DNA of 29,500 nucleotides, from NCBI GenBank assembly GCA_002293045.1, contig DBCM01000132.1:1-29500 (forward strand). The letters are read 5' to 3'. The notes under the pieces were generated by a model, which did not search any database, was not told the origin of the DNA, and saw only the letters and a program-made list of their open reading frames with translations. Source of the DNA: Flavobacteriales bacterium UBA958 (GTDB lineage Bacteria; Bacteroidota; Bacteroidia; Flavobacteriales_D; Crocinitomicaceae). A program made the position numbers and the translations under genes. Shown piece by piece: positions 21,978 to 29,409 of the stretch. Within the stretch, counting starts at the first letter, position 1; the number at the start of each line of letters is the position of its first letter.

Positions 21978-22608
21978 AAAACAATTACTTCACGATACCA
22001 TCGGGTATATTTTGGAGGAGGAGCTCATTGAGGAGATGAGTAAAATCGCGAAAATACGCGAAACCGTTCAAGATGAAATTATTATTCATGTGGGCGATGA
22101 ATTAAAAATGATTCCCATAGTAGTGTACGGATCGATCAAGGTATCCCGCGAAAATCCGGATGGTGATGAATTATTACTTTACTACATAGAAGGGGGCGAC
22201 ACCTGTGCCATGACCTTACAATGCTGCGTACGGAAAACAGATTCACAAATAAAAGCTACTTCCATGGAGCCTTCGCTCCTACTGATGTTTCCGAGCGAGT
22301 ATATGCAGCTCTGGATGGATAAATACCGCTCATGGCGCGAGTATATTTTACAGTCCTACCACACACGAATGCTCGAGCTCATGGAAACCATTGATGAAAT
22401 TGCCTTCATGCGCTTGGATGAGCGATTAATAAAATATTTAACCGATCAGGCGAAATTACTGGGGAATCTAGAACTCCACCACACCCATCAGCAAATCGCA
22501 GATGACCTACATTCATCTCGGGTCGTGATTTCACGCTTGCTAAAGCAATTAGAAAATAAAGGGGCTATACAAATTCGAAGAAATCGAATTATTCTGAAAG
22601 AAATCTAG
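21958..22608 (+). CDS. Crp/Fnr-family transcriptional regulator
   Basis: 216 residues: an N-terminal cyclic-nucleotide-binding-type beta-roll (about 15-125), a dimerisation helix (about 125-150) and a winged helix-turn-helix (about 170-212, with T-H-Q-Q-I-A-D-D-L-H-S-S-R-V-V-I-S-R as the recognition unit). The sensory domain carries D-T-C-A-M-T-L-Q-C-C (Cys83, Cys89, Cys90), a pattern I recall in a Bacteroidota subgroup that may sense metal, redox or a cofactor; the classical cAMP-binding R-S residues are absent. It overlaps DUF983 by 20 bases and the convergent prfC by 4 bases (CTAG, 22605-22608). The palindrome at 21533-21548 is a candidate target. Confidence 0.85.
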   Translation: MQPLVDKKQLLHDTIGYILEEELIEEMSKIAKIRETVQDEIIIHVGDELKMIPIVVYGSIKVSRENPDGDELLLYYIEGGDTCAMTLQCCVRKTDSQIKATSMEPSLLLMFPSEYMQLWMDKYRSWREYILQSYHTRMLELMETIDEIAFMRLDERLIKYLTDQAKLLGNLELHHTHQQIADDLHSSRVVISRLLKQLENKGAIQIRRNRIILKEI

Positions 22609-24203
22609 TCGTTACGCTGCAGCTTAAATTCCGAAGATTTATGAAAGGTAATCTTTGGATAATCTTGTTCGGCCATGGATAGTAAAAAAGGCGTTTCCGC
22701 TAAGAACACCCAGTTTTCATCTTTATCAATCGCCATGTGGTTAGATTTTGCGCGCTTAAAGCGCTCAATTTCGGCATCATCATCTGATGTTAACCAACAT
22801 GCTTTAAAATAATTCCTAGGTACAAAACGACAATTCGCACCATATTCATGAATCAATCGGTAGTTGATTACTTCAAATTGTAACTGTCCCACCGTTCCCA
22901 CAATTTTACGATTACCTGGTTGTTGTATAAATAATTGCGCTACCCCTTCATCAATGAGTTGCCTCACCCCTTTTTCGAGTTGTTTAGATTTCAAGGGGTC
23001 CAAATTCTCCAATTCCTGAAAGATTTCAGGCGAGAAGCTCGGGATTCCTTGATACATCATTTTTTCACCTTCAGATAGGGTATCCCCAATTTTAAAATTC
23101 CCGGAATCATACAGTCCCACAACATCCCCTGGAAAGGCCTCATCAATGACACTTTTATCTTGAGCCATAAAAGAAGTTGGGTTGGGAAACTTCATTTTTT
23201 TATCCGCACGTACGTGATAGTAAAACTGATTGCGTTCGAATTTACCAGAAACGATTCGCAAAAACGCGATACGGTCGCGGTGTTTTGGATCGAGGTTTGC
23301 GTGAATTTTAAACACAAAGCCACTGAACTTTTCTTCCGAAGGCTCAATAAAGCGTGTATCGGTTTCCCTGCCTCGCGGTGATGGTGAAATTTCGCAGAAA
23401 GTATCCAACAATTCTTTTACCCCAAAGTTATTCACTGCAGAGCCAAAAAATACTGGAGCCACATCTCCAGACAAGTACGAATTTCTATCGAATTCATCGT
23501 ATACCCCCTCTACCATAGCTAATTCCTCGCGCAATTCAGCCGCAGGTTGTTCTCCAATAATTTCGTCTAACTCAGGATTATTAATATCTTCGAAGGAAAC
23601 CACCTCCTCGGATATTTTCGTTTTATTCGCAGCAAAAAGGTTTAATCCCCGCTGATAGATGTTATACACCCCTTGAAACCGATCTCCCATTCCAATGGGC
23701 CAGGTTAAGGGACAAACCCGAATATCTAAGGTTTTTTCTAATTCATCGAGCAAATCAAAGGCTTCTTTTCCGTCGCGGTCAAGTTTATTAATAAAAATTA
23801 TAACCGGAGTCTTTCGCATGCGACAAACCTCCATTAAGCGCTTCGTTTGCTCTTCCACCCCGTTTGCGCAATCGATTACCAGAATTACGGAATCCACCGC
23901 CGTAAGCGTTCTGAACGTATCTTCTGCAAAATCTTTGTGCCCAGGAGTATCTAGGATGTTAATTTGCTTTCCAAGGTATTGAAACGCCATCACTGAAGTA
24001 GCCACAGAGATTCCACGCTGTTTTTCAATTTCCATGAAATCCGAGGTGGCCGATTTTTTAATCTTATTATTCTTTACCGCACCAGCCGTCTGAATCGCTC
24101 CACCAAAGAGTAATAACTTTTCAGTCAGGGTTGTTTTTCCTGCATCCGGGTGGGAAATTATTCCAAAGGTTCTGCGTTTTTCGGTCGCTTCTAGATTTTT
24201 CAT
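22605..24203 (-). CDS. prfC: Peptide chain release factor 3
   Basis: 532 residues from the ATG at 24203. An in-frame GTG-type extension to 24221 would lie inside the ndk terminator and is rejected. Translation GTPase features: P-loop G-I-I-S-H-P-D-A-G-K-T-T, switch I region Q-R-G-I-S-V-A-T-S-V, D-T-P-G-H-K-D-F, and N-K-L-D-R-D-G for guanine. Domain II (E-K-F-S-G-F-V-F-K-I) and the domain III G-Q-L-Q-F-E-V block follow. RF3 removes RF1/RF2 from the ribosome after termination. The ndk terminator stands 8 bases upstream of the start, so expression is by read-through or an unseen promoter. Its stop codon shares CTAG with the stop of the convergent Crp gene. Confidence 0.95.
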   Translation of the reverse strand: MKNLEATEKRRTFGIISHPDAGKTTLTEKLLLFGGAIQTAGAVKNNKIKKSATSDFMEIEKQRGISVATSVMAFQYLGKQINILDTPGHKDFAEDTFRTLTAVDSVILVIDCANGVEEQTKRLMEVCRMRKTPVIIFINKLDRDGKEAFDLLDELEKTLDIRVCPLTWPIGMGDRFQGVYNIYQRGLNLFAANKTKISEEVVSFEDINNPELDEIIGEQPAAELREELAMVEGVYDEFDRNSYLSGDVAPVFFGSAVNNFGVKELLDTFCEISPSPRGRETDTRFIEPSEEKFSGFVFKIHANLDPKHRDRIAFLRIVSGKFERNQFYYHVRADKKMKFPNPTSFMAQDKSVIDEAFPGDVVGLYDSGNFKIGDTLSEGEKMMYQGIPSFSPEIFQELENLDPLKSKQLEKGVRQLIDEGVAQLFIQQPGNRKIVGTVGQLQFEVINYRLIHEYGANCRFVPRNYFKACWLTSDDDAEIERFKRAKSNHMAIDKDENWVFLAETPFLLSMAEQDYPKITFHKSSEFKLQRND

Positions 24204-24210
24204 GGAAATG

Positions 24211-24235
24211 AAAAAGACCACACAAGGTGGTCTTT
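24211..24235 (-). terminator. Intrinsic terminator of ndk
   Basis: AAAGACCAC and GTGGTCTTT (24213-24221 with 24227-24235) form a perfect 9-bp stem with a 5-base loop; on the minus strand the second arm continues into five T. The prfC ATG (24203) begins 7 bases after the T-run. Confidence 0.85.
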
Positions 24236-24255
24236 AAAAAGTTATTTAATTCGAA

Positions 24256-24675
24256 TTAGAAAATCTCATTCGCAGCAAAATGAAACGCTCCTTCAATCGC
24301 AGCATTTTCATCTGAATCTGAACCATGAACGGCATTTCTACCTTTACTTTCTGCATATGCTTTACGGATAGTTCCCTCTGCTGCCTCCGCTGGATCTGTT
24401 GAACCAATGAGTTTGCGGAACGAAGCAACCGCATCTTCTTTTTCAAGAATTGCTGCGATGATTGGACCAGAAGTCATATATTCAACCAATTCACCGTAGA
24501 ATGGACGCTCGTTGTGGACTTCGTAAAATTTACTGGCTTGCTCCGTAGATAAACGCGTAAATTTCATCGCCTTAATCGTAAAACCGTCTTGAATAATCAT
24601 GTCGATAATTTTGCCCATGTGACCATTTTCGATTGCATCAGGCTTAAGCATTGTAAAAGTTCTATTCGTTGCCAT
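24256..24675 (-). CDS. ndk: Nucleoside-diphosphate kinase
   Basis: 139 residues, standard length. It begins R-T-F-T-M-L-K-P-D-A, has the N-E-R-P-F-Y and M-x-S-G-P motifs, G-S-T-D-P-A-E-A-A-x-G-T-I-R, and the active-site N-A-V-H-G-S-D-S with His117 as phosphohistidine. It balances nucleoside triphosphates by a ping-pong phosphate transfer. It has its own -7 box (24695-24702) and a terminator, so it forms a separate transcript, although prfC follows closely on the same strand. Start and length are secure. Confidence 0.97.
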   Translation of the reverse strand: MATNRTFTMLKPDAIENGHMGKIIDMIIQDGFTIKAMKFTRLSTEQASKFYEVHNERPFYGELVEYMTSGPIIAAILEKEDAVASFRKLIGSTDPAEAAEGTIRKAYAESKGRNAVHGSDSDENAAIEGAFHFAANEIF

Positions 24676-24694
24676 TTTATTTGTAATTTGGATG

Positions 24695-24702
24695 CAAAGA
24701 TA
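24695..24702 (-). promoter_or_regulatory. -7 box of ndk
   Basis: TATCTTTG on the minus strand, exact match, ending 19 bases before the ATG at 24675; expected leader about 15 bases. No clear -33 element. Confidence 0.6.
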
Positions 24703-24752
24703 GGCATTACTTTTCAGTAAGGAAAATCTTAAAAACTATTTAAATCAATCGC

Positions 24753-25316
24753 ATGATACGGTTTCTTTTTGGCTCATTAATTTTATTAATTACGGCGTGT
24801 ACGGGGAACCGAGCACCTGATTCTCGCGGCAAAAACCAAAGCGACCTTAACGAACAAAAGCGCCCTGAATCACATGTGAGAATTGATACAAATTCAGAAA
24901 AAGAAGCCCTGTCTACTCCCGATGTAAACACCAAAAAAAAATTACGCAAAACAGTTGATGATTCGAAACAGCCAGCAACAGGCATTACCCCTGAAATCAA
25001 CCTTTCATCAGTAAACGCTCCTTATGTCAATCCAAATTTTAATGCGTGGGATGCATATTTTGGTAGTGACCCCAAATGGGTGGCATTGTATCAAGAGAGT
25101 ATTGCACATTACCTACAGGGTTTAGCGAACAATCTGGAACAAAACAGCACATTGCAGATGGAGCGAAGCATGATTGTTTTCGTTTATGGAAAAAAAATGC
25201 AAGACGCATTTATGCTCACTCCAGAATTTGCCGAATATGCAAAAATACGCTTTGAAAAATCAACTGAATTTGCAGACTTTGTCAGAACCTACCCTTCGCG
25301 AATTATTGAAGATTAA
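24753..25316 (+). CDS. Lipoprotein of unknown function
   Basis: 187 residues. A short signal peptide ends in the lipobox L-I-T-A-C with the lipidated Cys at residue 16. Residues 17-75 are polar, charged and probably disordered (many Lys, Asp, Ser, Asn); the rest (about 85-187) is predicted mostly helical with W-D-A-Y-F-G, L-Y-Q-E-S-I-A-H-Y and F-V-Y-G-K-K-M, and I do not recognise a family. The gene converges on the TonB-dependent receptor gene and their coding ends overlap by 14 bases. It starts 78 bases from the divergent ndk start; no good -7 box was found on this strand. Confidence 0.65.
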   Translation: MIRFLFGSLILLITACTGNRAPDSRGKNQSDLNEQKRPESHVRIDTNSEKEALSTPDVNTKKKLRKTVDDSKQPATGITPEINLSSVNAPYVNPNFNAWDAYFGSDPKWVALYQESIAHYLQGLANNLEQNSTLQMERSMIVFVYGKKMQDAFMLTPEFAEYAKIRFEKSTEFADFVRTYPSRIIED

Positions 25317-27747
25317 GTGCTTGTGGCAAGGCCTTTTTTCTGGTGGCAAATTCAATAATGATGCCTATCGTTGGCTGTACAATTCCTGAGGTATTTTCAA
25401 TCAATTTGGTTTTGTATCGCGTTGGATCATTTGGATCTATAACCGGTGCACCAGAAGCATCAGTTTCTACCAACAAAATCGGAGCTACTTTGGTTTTATA
25501 CCCATATAGATTTTGAATATCTAGGTAGAAATTCATATTAAACTTATCCAAGAAAAGTTTTTTATCGAGCCGTACATTCAATTGATGGAAACTTGCTTCT
25601 CGTTCTGTATTTAAGCGGCTGTAATCCAACAATCCTACTCCATTGATGTTCCAATTGGAAATCAAACGCGAGGTCTCGATATCATATGGGGTATATGGGG
25701 AGCCCCCAGAGAACAACCAACGCATACCAAGCTCCCACCCTTTTTTGAAACGCTTACCTCCCGTTAAAGACACAATGTGCCGGCTATCCCATGCGGTTGG
25801 AACATACTCATCGTTTTTGTTTTTAAACTCCGAAATCACATAGGTGTATGCAACCACGGCATAAAACCCTTTGTATAGCTTTTGTTGAAACAGGAACTCA
25901 CCGCCGTATGTTCTGCCTTTCGATGTACTGTTCACGGCCTCATTACCCACTACACCAAAATCCGACCCTTGGTTTGCAAGGGAAATGGAATCTTTAAGAC
26001 TGAAGGGGTACCGATCGTAATTTTTATAGAATCCTTCCAAGGTCAGCCTCGAACTTGACTTAGTTCGATACTCTGCGCCAATCACAAAATGATCCGCGCG
26101 GATGTACTGAATCTCATTCTCCTTATTCACCAATGCTCCAAGAGAATTTCGGTATCCTAAGATGGTGTAGGCGGGAATCTGGTGAAACCTAGAAACATTC
26201 GCATTCAACGCCAAAGATTCATTGATTCGAAAATTCAAAGACAGTGAGGGAGACATCTGATTTAAGAGGTTCGCCATCGTATTCGAATAATTTGACCCAT
26301 CCATGCGCAAACCAAAGGAAGCATTTAATCGCTCTTTAAAAAACGACTGACTTACCTGGGTGAAAAAGGCATATTTACTCAAGAATAAATCCGAGGTATA
26401 GTCAATCACCACAGGAAATCCTTGAATGGTAACATTAGCATACGTCTCATTTCGATATCGAGCATACTCATATCCTAAACCAATATTCCATCGGAACCCA
26501 TTCTTGCGATACGTGTGTTCCATTCGCAGTTTATTCTCTGCTTCAAACGATGCGTAGTTTTGCAATAAATTCGCCGGGGTTTCGATAAGGTCCTTATACC
26601 GGTATGCTTTGTTATTAAGCATATTTCTTGAAACCACGATGTTTTGGATGGACTGTTCTGAAAAATGTTGATAATTGATTCCTACGGTGTAATTCCACTG
26701 ACTTTGCATAGGGATGTTTCCAAGCAAGAACTTGTTATAGGCAATCTGAGCGGTATCGGTTAAGCCATCATTCACATCGGCATTCAACGCAAATTGATCG
26801 ATGGCACCTAAGCCAATAAAGGAAATGCGATTTTTTGCGTTAAGGTCCACGTTTACTTTGTATTGGAAATCGTTGTATGTTGGTAGGATCGGTAATTTTA
26901 AAGCCGCGAACAGAAATTGGAGGTAAGACCTACGAGCAGAAAAAATAAAATTTGCCTTTTTCCCAAGCGGACCATCAAAGGTAAGGGCCGCATCGCTGGA
27001 GCCCAATGCAAAATTCGTAATTAATCCATCCTCATTCCCATCCTTTTGTTTGAAGGCCAATACACTACTCAACCCGTTGGCACGATTGGCAGGAAAAGCA
27101 CCTGAGTAAAAATCCACCTCATTAATGAAGTTTACGTTGAGTAAACCCACAGGACCACCGCTGGAACCTTGCGTTGCGAAGTGGTTTATGTTAGGAACTT
27201 CAATACCATCCAAATAGAATTTGTTTTCACCGGGAGAACCCCCACGAATAATAATGTCATTTCTAAAGGTCGCTCGGGAAGCAACCCCTGGAAGCGCAGC
27301 AATTACTTTACTTACATCCCTGTTAGCCCCCGGAAGACGCTCAATTTCTGTAGCATTTAAGGTTTTTAAAGAAACTGGGGATTCTGTGTTACGCTGAAAT
27401 TTGGGACCTTTAACGACCACCTCTTCCGCTTCTTTGCCAGAAACGATTTCTTCAAGTGCAAAATCAAGGGTAACGGAACGTGCATTCGTTACTGATATTT
27501 CATTTTGAAAAGCAGCCTTATACCCCGTCGCTGTTGCTCTAAAGGTGTAAATTCCTGGAGGCAATTTAGTGAATTCAAACTTCCCTTCTGCATCTGAAAT
27601 CGTGCCCGTTGAGAGTTCAATAATCAATATTTTTACTCCATCTAAGGCTTGATTATTGGTTACATTAACGGTCTTCCCGCGAACAATTCCATTTTGGGAA
27701 AAAGAAAGAATGGGAAATAAAAATAGTAGAAAATAAAAGCCTCGCAT
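25303..27747 (-). CDS. TonB-dependent outer membrane receptor with carboxypeptidase-regulatory N-terminus
   Basis: 814 residues. Signal peptide 1-17 (ends F-S-Q); then a carboxypeptidase-regulatory-like beta-sandwich (about 19-105, with G-x-I-S-D-A-E-G-K-F-x-F and P-G-x-Y-T-F); then the TonB plug domain (about 118-240; R-N-D-I-I-I-R-G-G-S-P-G-E-N, Y-L-D-G-I-E-V-P-N-I-N-H) and a long beta-barrel ending I-G-I-I-I-E-F-A-T-R-K. It takes up a large substrate across the outer membrane using TonB energy. No SusD-like partner gene is beside it, so it is not a typical polysaccharide locus. The start codon lies in a 12-bp hairpin (27739-27780). It follows the chalcone-isomerase-like gene on the same strand and overlaps the convergent lipoprotein by 14 bases. 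Cargo unknown. Confidence 0.9.
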   Translation of the reverse strand: MRGFYFLLFLFPILSFSQNGIVRGKTVNVTNNQALDGVKILIIELSTGTISDAEGKFEFTKLPPGIYTFRATATGYKAAFQNEISVTNARSVTLDFALEEIVSGKEAEEVVVKGPKFQRNTESPVSLKTLNATEIERLPGANRDVSKVIAALPGVASRATFRNDIIIRGGSPGENKFYLDGIEVPNINHFATQGSSGGPVGLLNVNFINEVDFYSGAFPANRANGLSSVLAFKQKDGNEDGLITNFALGSSDAALTFDGPLGKKANFIFSARRSYLQFLFAALKLPILPTYNDFQYKVNVDLNAKNRISFIGLGAIDQFALNADVNDGLTDTAQIAYNKFLLGNIPMQSQWNYTVGINYQHFSEQSIQNIVVSRNMLNNKAYRYKDLIETPANLLQNYASFEAENKLRMEHTYRKNGFRWNIGLGYEYARYRNETYANVTIQGFPVVIDYTSDLFLSKYAFFTQVSQSFFKERLNASFGLRMDGSNYSNTMANLLNQMSPSLSLNFRINESLALNANVSRFHQIPAYTILGYRNSLGALVNKENEIQYIRADHFVIGAEYRTKSSSRLTLEGFYKNYDRYPFSLKDSISLANQGSDFGVVGNEAVNSTSKGRTYGGEFLFQQKLYKGFYAVVAYTYVISEFKNKNDEYVPTAWDSRHIVSLTGGKRFKKGWELGMRWLFSGGSPYTPYDIETSRLISNWNINGVGLLDYSRLNTEREASFHQLNVRLDKKLFLDKFNMNFYLDIQNLYGYKTKVAPILLVETDASGAPVIDPNDPTRYKTKLIENTSGIVQPTIGIIIEFATRKKALPQALNLQ

Positions 27748-27780
27748 GTTATCTGATGTTTAAATCGAAACATACGAGGC
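27739..27780 (-). promoter_or_regulatory. Hairpin containing the TonB receptor start codon; possible terminator or attenuator
   Basis: In the minus-strand RNA, GCCUCGUAUGUU (27780-27769) pairs with AACAUGCGAGGC (27750-27739) as 12 consecutive pairs, one of them G-U, loop 18 bases. The second arm contains the start codon AUG and codons 2-3, and is followed by UUUUAUUUU within the coding sequence. It can act as a terminator for the upstream gene and as a block on translation initiation. Confidence 0.65.
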
Positions 27781-27803
27781 CTGTAAAAGTTCGTTGTGGC
27801 GTG

Positions 27804-28373
27804 TTATTCCTTCCCGAGCATTTCATTTTTCAAACTCTCTTGGGCCGGAGAAGTACCCAACCAAATCGCGAAGAGTGCCTTTTTAAAATCAAGTCCCGGT
27901 ATGGTTCCTTTAAGATCGCCGTTCTTGTAAATTTTAACGCCCTTGGATGGAACATAATCAAAATAGATTTTATCTCCATCTTTAAACTCCTCGCTTAAGC
28001 AGGTCATGAACTTTTTTTGTTCTTCAGACGTAGCTTTTCCAGAACTTGCATTTTTAAATCCTTCGGTTACTGCCGTTTTGAATTTATCGCGAGTCACCAT
28101 TGACGAAACGATTTTGATGTGAATCCCCATCTCTTCGTCTGCACTGATAATTTTGGAGGCATCGGTTGACTTCTTTTTCAAATATAAGGCCGCCACGTAC
28201 ATATCCATAAAGTACTTTTCCCGAACACCTGCCCCATTAATTACAACCGCTTCCTCATTGATGGTTGTTTCGGTGTAAAAAGTTACTCCGTGAAATTCTT
28301 TAGTTTTTTTGGTTTGTGACCAGCCTATCGAAACGACGCTAAGCACAGTCATGAGTAAAATAATTTTTTTCAT
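27804..28373 (-). CDS. Chalcone-isomerase-like secreted protein
   Basis: 189 residues. A signal peptide (1-19, ending I-G-W-S-Q) sends it out of the cytoplasm. The mature part matches bacterial chalcone-isomerase-like proteins (Chalcone_3 type): G-V-x-F, then N-G-A-G-V-R-E-K-Y-F-M-D-M-Y-V-A-A-L-Y-L, a helical region with F-K-T-A-V-T-E-G-F, then F-D-Y-V-P-S-K-G-V and G-x-I-P-G-L-D-F-K-K-A-L-F-A-I-W-L-G, the family's most recognisable C-terminal block. Bacterial members probably bind fatty acids or similar hydrophobic ligands; isomerase activity should not be assumed. It lies 25 bases after pabA/trpG and 56 bases before the TonB receptor; whether it works with the receptor is unknown. Confidence 0.8.
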   Translation of the reverse strand: MKKIILLMTVLSVVSIGWSQTKKTKEFHGVTFYTETTINEEAVVINGAGVREKYFMDMYVAALYLKKKSTDASKIISADEEMGIHIKIVSSMVTRDKFKTAVTEGFKNASSGKATSEEQKKFMTCLSEEFKDGDKIYFDYVPSKGVKIYKNGDLKGTIPGLDFKKALFAIWLGTSPAQESLKNEMLGKE

Positions 28374-28398
28374 GTGATTTATTTTTTTTTCGAAACTA

Positions 28399-28968
28399 CT
28401 AAAATATTTTAGATATCACGTTACGGACAATTTCCATGCCGAAGGAAGTCATTATCGATTCCGGATGAAACTGCACCCCGTATTGTTTTGTTTCTTGGTT
28501 CTCGATGGCCATGACAACACCTTCCTCATCCAAGGCAGCAAGGCAAGACGTGGGAAGGTCCTTCAAGGCCCAACTGTGATACAATCCCACCTCCACTTGC
28601 TTTGGGAGCGCATGAAATAACCCTTCGTGGGATTGAATGTAAATTAATGTAGGCATCCCATGGCGGATTGAACTTAAGTTATATAAGGTTCCCCCCAAAT
28701 CCACCCCGAGGCCTTGCATCCCTAAGCAAACTCCGAAAACCGGGATCTTCCCTCTGCAATACGCGATTATGGCATGCATTGCCTGCGTTTCTTGCGGTAA
28801 TCCGGGACCTGGAGAAAGCACAATGCCGTTGAATTCGTCCAAAAACCTTAAGTGTTCTAGATCAAACTCGGAATCCGATTGCACCACTACCTTGCAGCCA
28901 AGTGCTTCAAAATAATGCACCAAATTAAAAACAAAGGAATCGTAAAAATCTACTACAAGTACACGCAT
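28399..28968 (-). CDS. Anthranilate/para-aminobenzoate synthase component II (glutamine amidotransferase)
   Basis: 189 residues from the ATG at 28968. A much longer frame upstream runs through the -7 box and the ridA start and is not real. Class I glutamine amidotransferase: M-R-V-L-V-V-D-F-Y-D-S-F-V-F-N at the start, S-P-G-P-G, the nucleophile in V-F-G-V-C-L-G-M-Q (Cys81), and Q-F-H-P-E-S-I with the catalytic His and Glu near the end. It releases ammonia from glutamine for a chorismate-using partner (TrpE or PabB). No such partner is in the window, so PabA versus TrpG cannot be decided; the stand-alone context slightly favours PabA or a dual role. It is divergent from ridA and shares its upstream region. 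Confidence 0.88.
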   Translation of the reverse strand: MRVLVVDFYDSFVFNLVHYFEALGCKVVVQSDSEFDLEHLRFLDEFNGIVLSPGPGLPQETQAMHAIIAYCRGKIPVFGVCLGMQGLGVDLGGTLYNLSSIRHGMPTLIYIQSHEGLFHALPKQVEVGLYHSWALKDLPTSCLAALDEEGVVMAIENQETKQYGVQFHPESIMTSFGMEIVRNVISKIF

Positions 28969-28991
28969 TTTATTCAATTGTTTTACTTTTA

Positions 28992-28999
28992 CAAAGTTA
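28992..28999 (-). promoter_or_regulatory. -7 box of the PabA/TrpG gene
   Basis: TAACTTTG on the minus strand, exact TAnnTTTG match, ending 23 bases before the ATG at 28968. It sits in the short divergent region with ridA. Confidence 0.5.
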
Positions 29000-29028
29000 G
29001 CTTCATGGGGCATCAAACGCGCAATTTT

Positions 29029-29409
29029 ATGAAACAATCCGTAAATATACCAAATGCACCGGCGCCAATCGGCCCGTATTCTCCAGCAATCATTGCAGGA
29101 AATCAGTTGTTTGTAAGTGGTCAAATCCCCTTAAATCCGCTTGATGGAACGTTTAGGAACGGAAACATCGAGGAGGCAACTACCCAGGTCATGGAAAATC
29201 TTAAGCACCTCGTAGAAGCCGCAGGATTCCACATGAACGATCTGGTAAAGTGCAGTATATTCTTAAAAGATTTGGCAAATTTTACAGCGGTAAATGAAAT
29301 TTATTCCGGCTATTTTGAAGAAACTCCTCCTGCACGAGAAACGGTGGAAATAAGCCGACTACCGATGGATGCTATCATAGAAATTTCTTGCATCGCGATA
29401 AAAGCGTGA
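29029..29409 (+). CDS. ridA: RidA-family enamine/imine deaminase
   Basis: 126 residues from the ATG at 29029; an in-frame ATG eight codons upstream (29005) is possible but adds residues not usual in the family. RidA features: A-P-x-P-I-G-P-Y-S-P-A at the N-terminus, L-F-V-S-G-Q-I-P-L-N-P, E-A-T-T-Q-V-M-E-N-L, and P-P-A-R-E-T-V-E-I with the carboxylate-binding Arg103, plus Glu118 in I-E-I-S-C-I-A. It hydrolyses reactive 2-aminoacrylate and related enamines made by PLP enzymes. The stop overlaps the start of the next gene (GTGA, 29406-29409), so the two are coupled. Confidence 0.92.
   Translation: MKQSVNIPNAPAPIGPYSPAIIAGNQLFVSGQIPLNPLDGTFRNGNIEEATTQVMENLKHLVEAAGFHMNDLVKCSIFLKDLANFTAVNEIYSGYFEETPPARETVEISRLPMDAIIEISCIAIKA

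Noticed and set aside
24204..24221. Six-codon extension of prfC
   Set aside because: It starts inside the ndk terminator stem; the ATG at 24203 gives a normal RF3 N-terminus.
25303..28373. Polysaccharide utilisation locus around the TonB receptor
   Set aside because: No SusD-like lipoprotein, glycoside hydrolase or dedicated sensor is adjacent; the flanking genes are a chalcone-isomerase-like protein and an unknown lipoprotein.
28879..29028. Long N-terminal extension of the RidA frame
   Set aside because: It is antisense to the amidotransferase gene and adds about 50 residues absent from RidA proteins; the family N-terminus begins near 29029.
28969..29124. Long N-terminal extension of the PabA/TrpG frame
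   Set aside because: It runs through the -7 box at 28992-28999 and into the ridA coding region, and the amidotransferase family begins at M-R-V-L-V-V-D-F.
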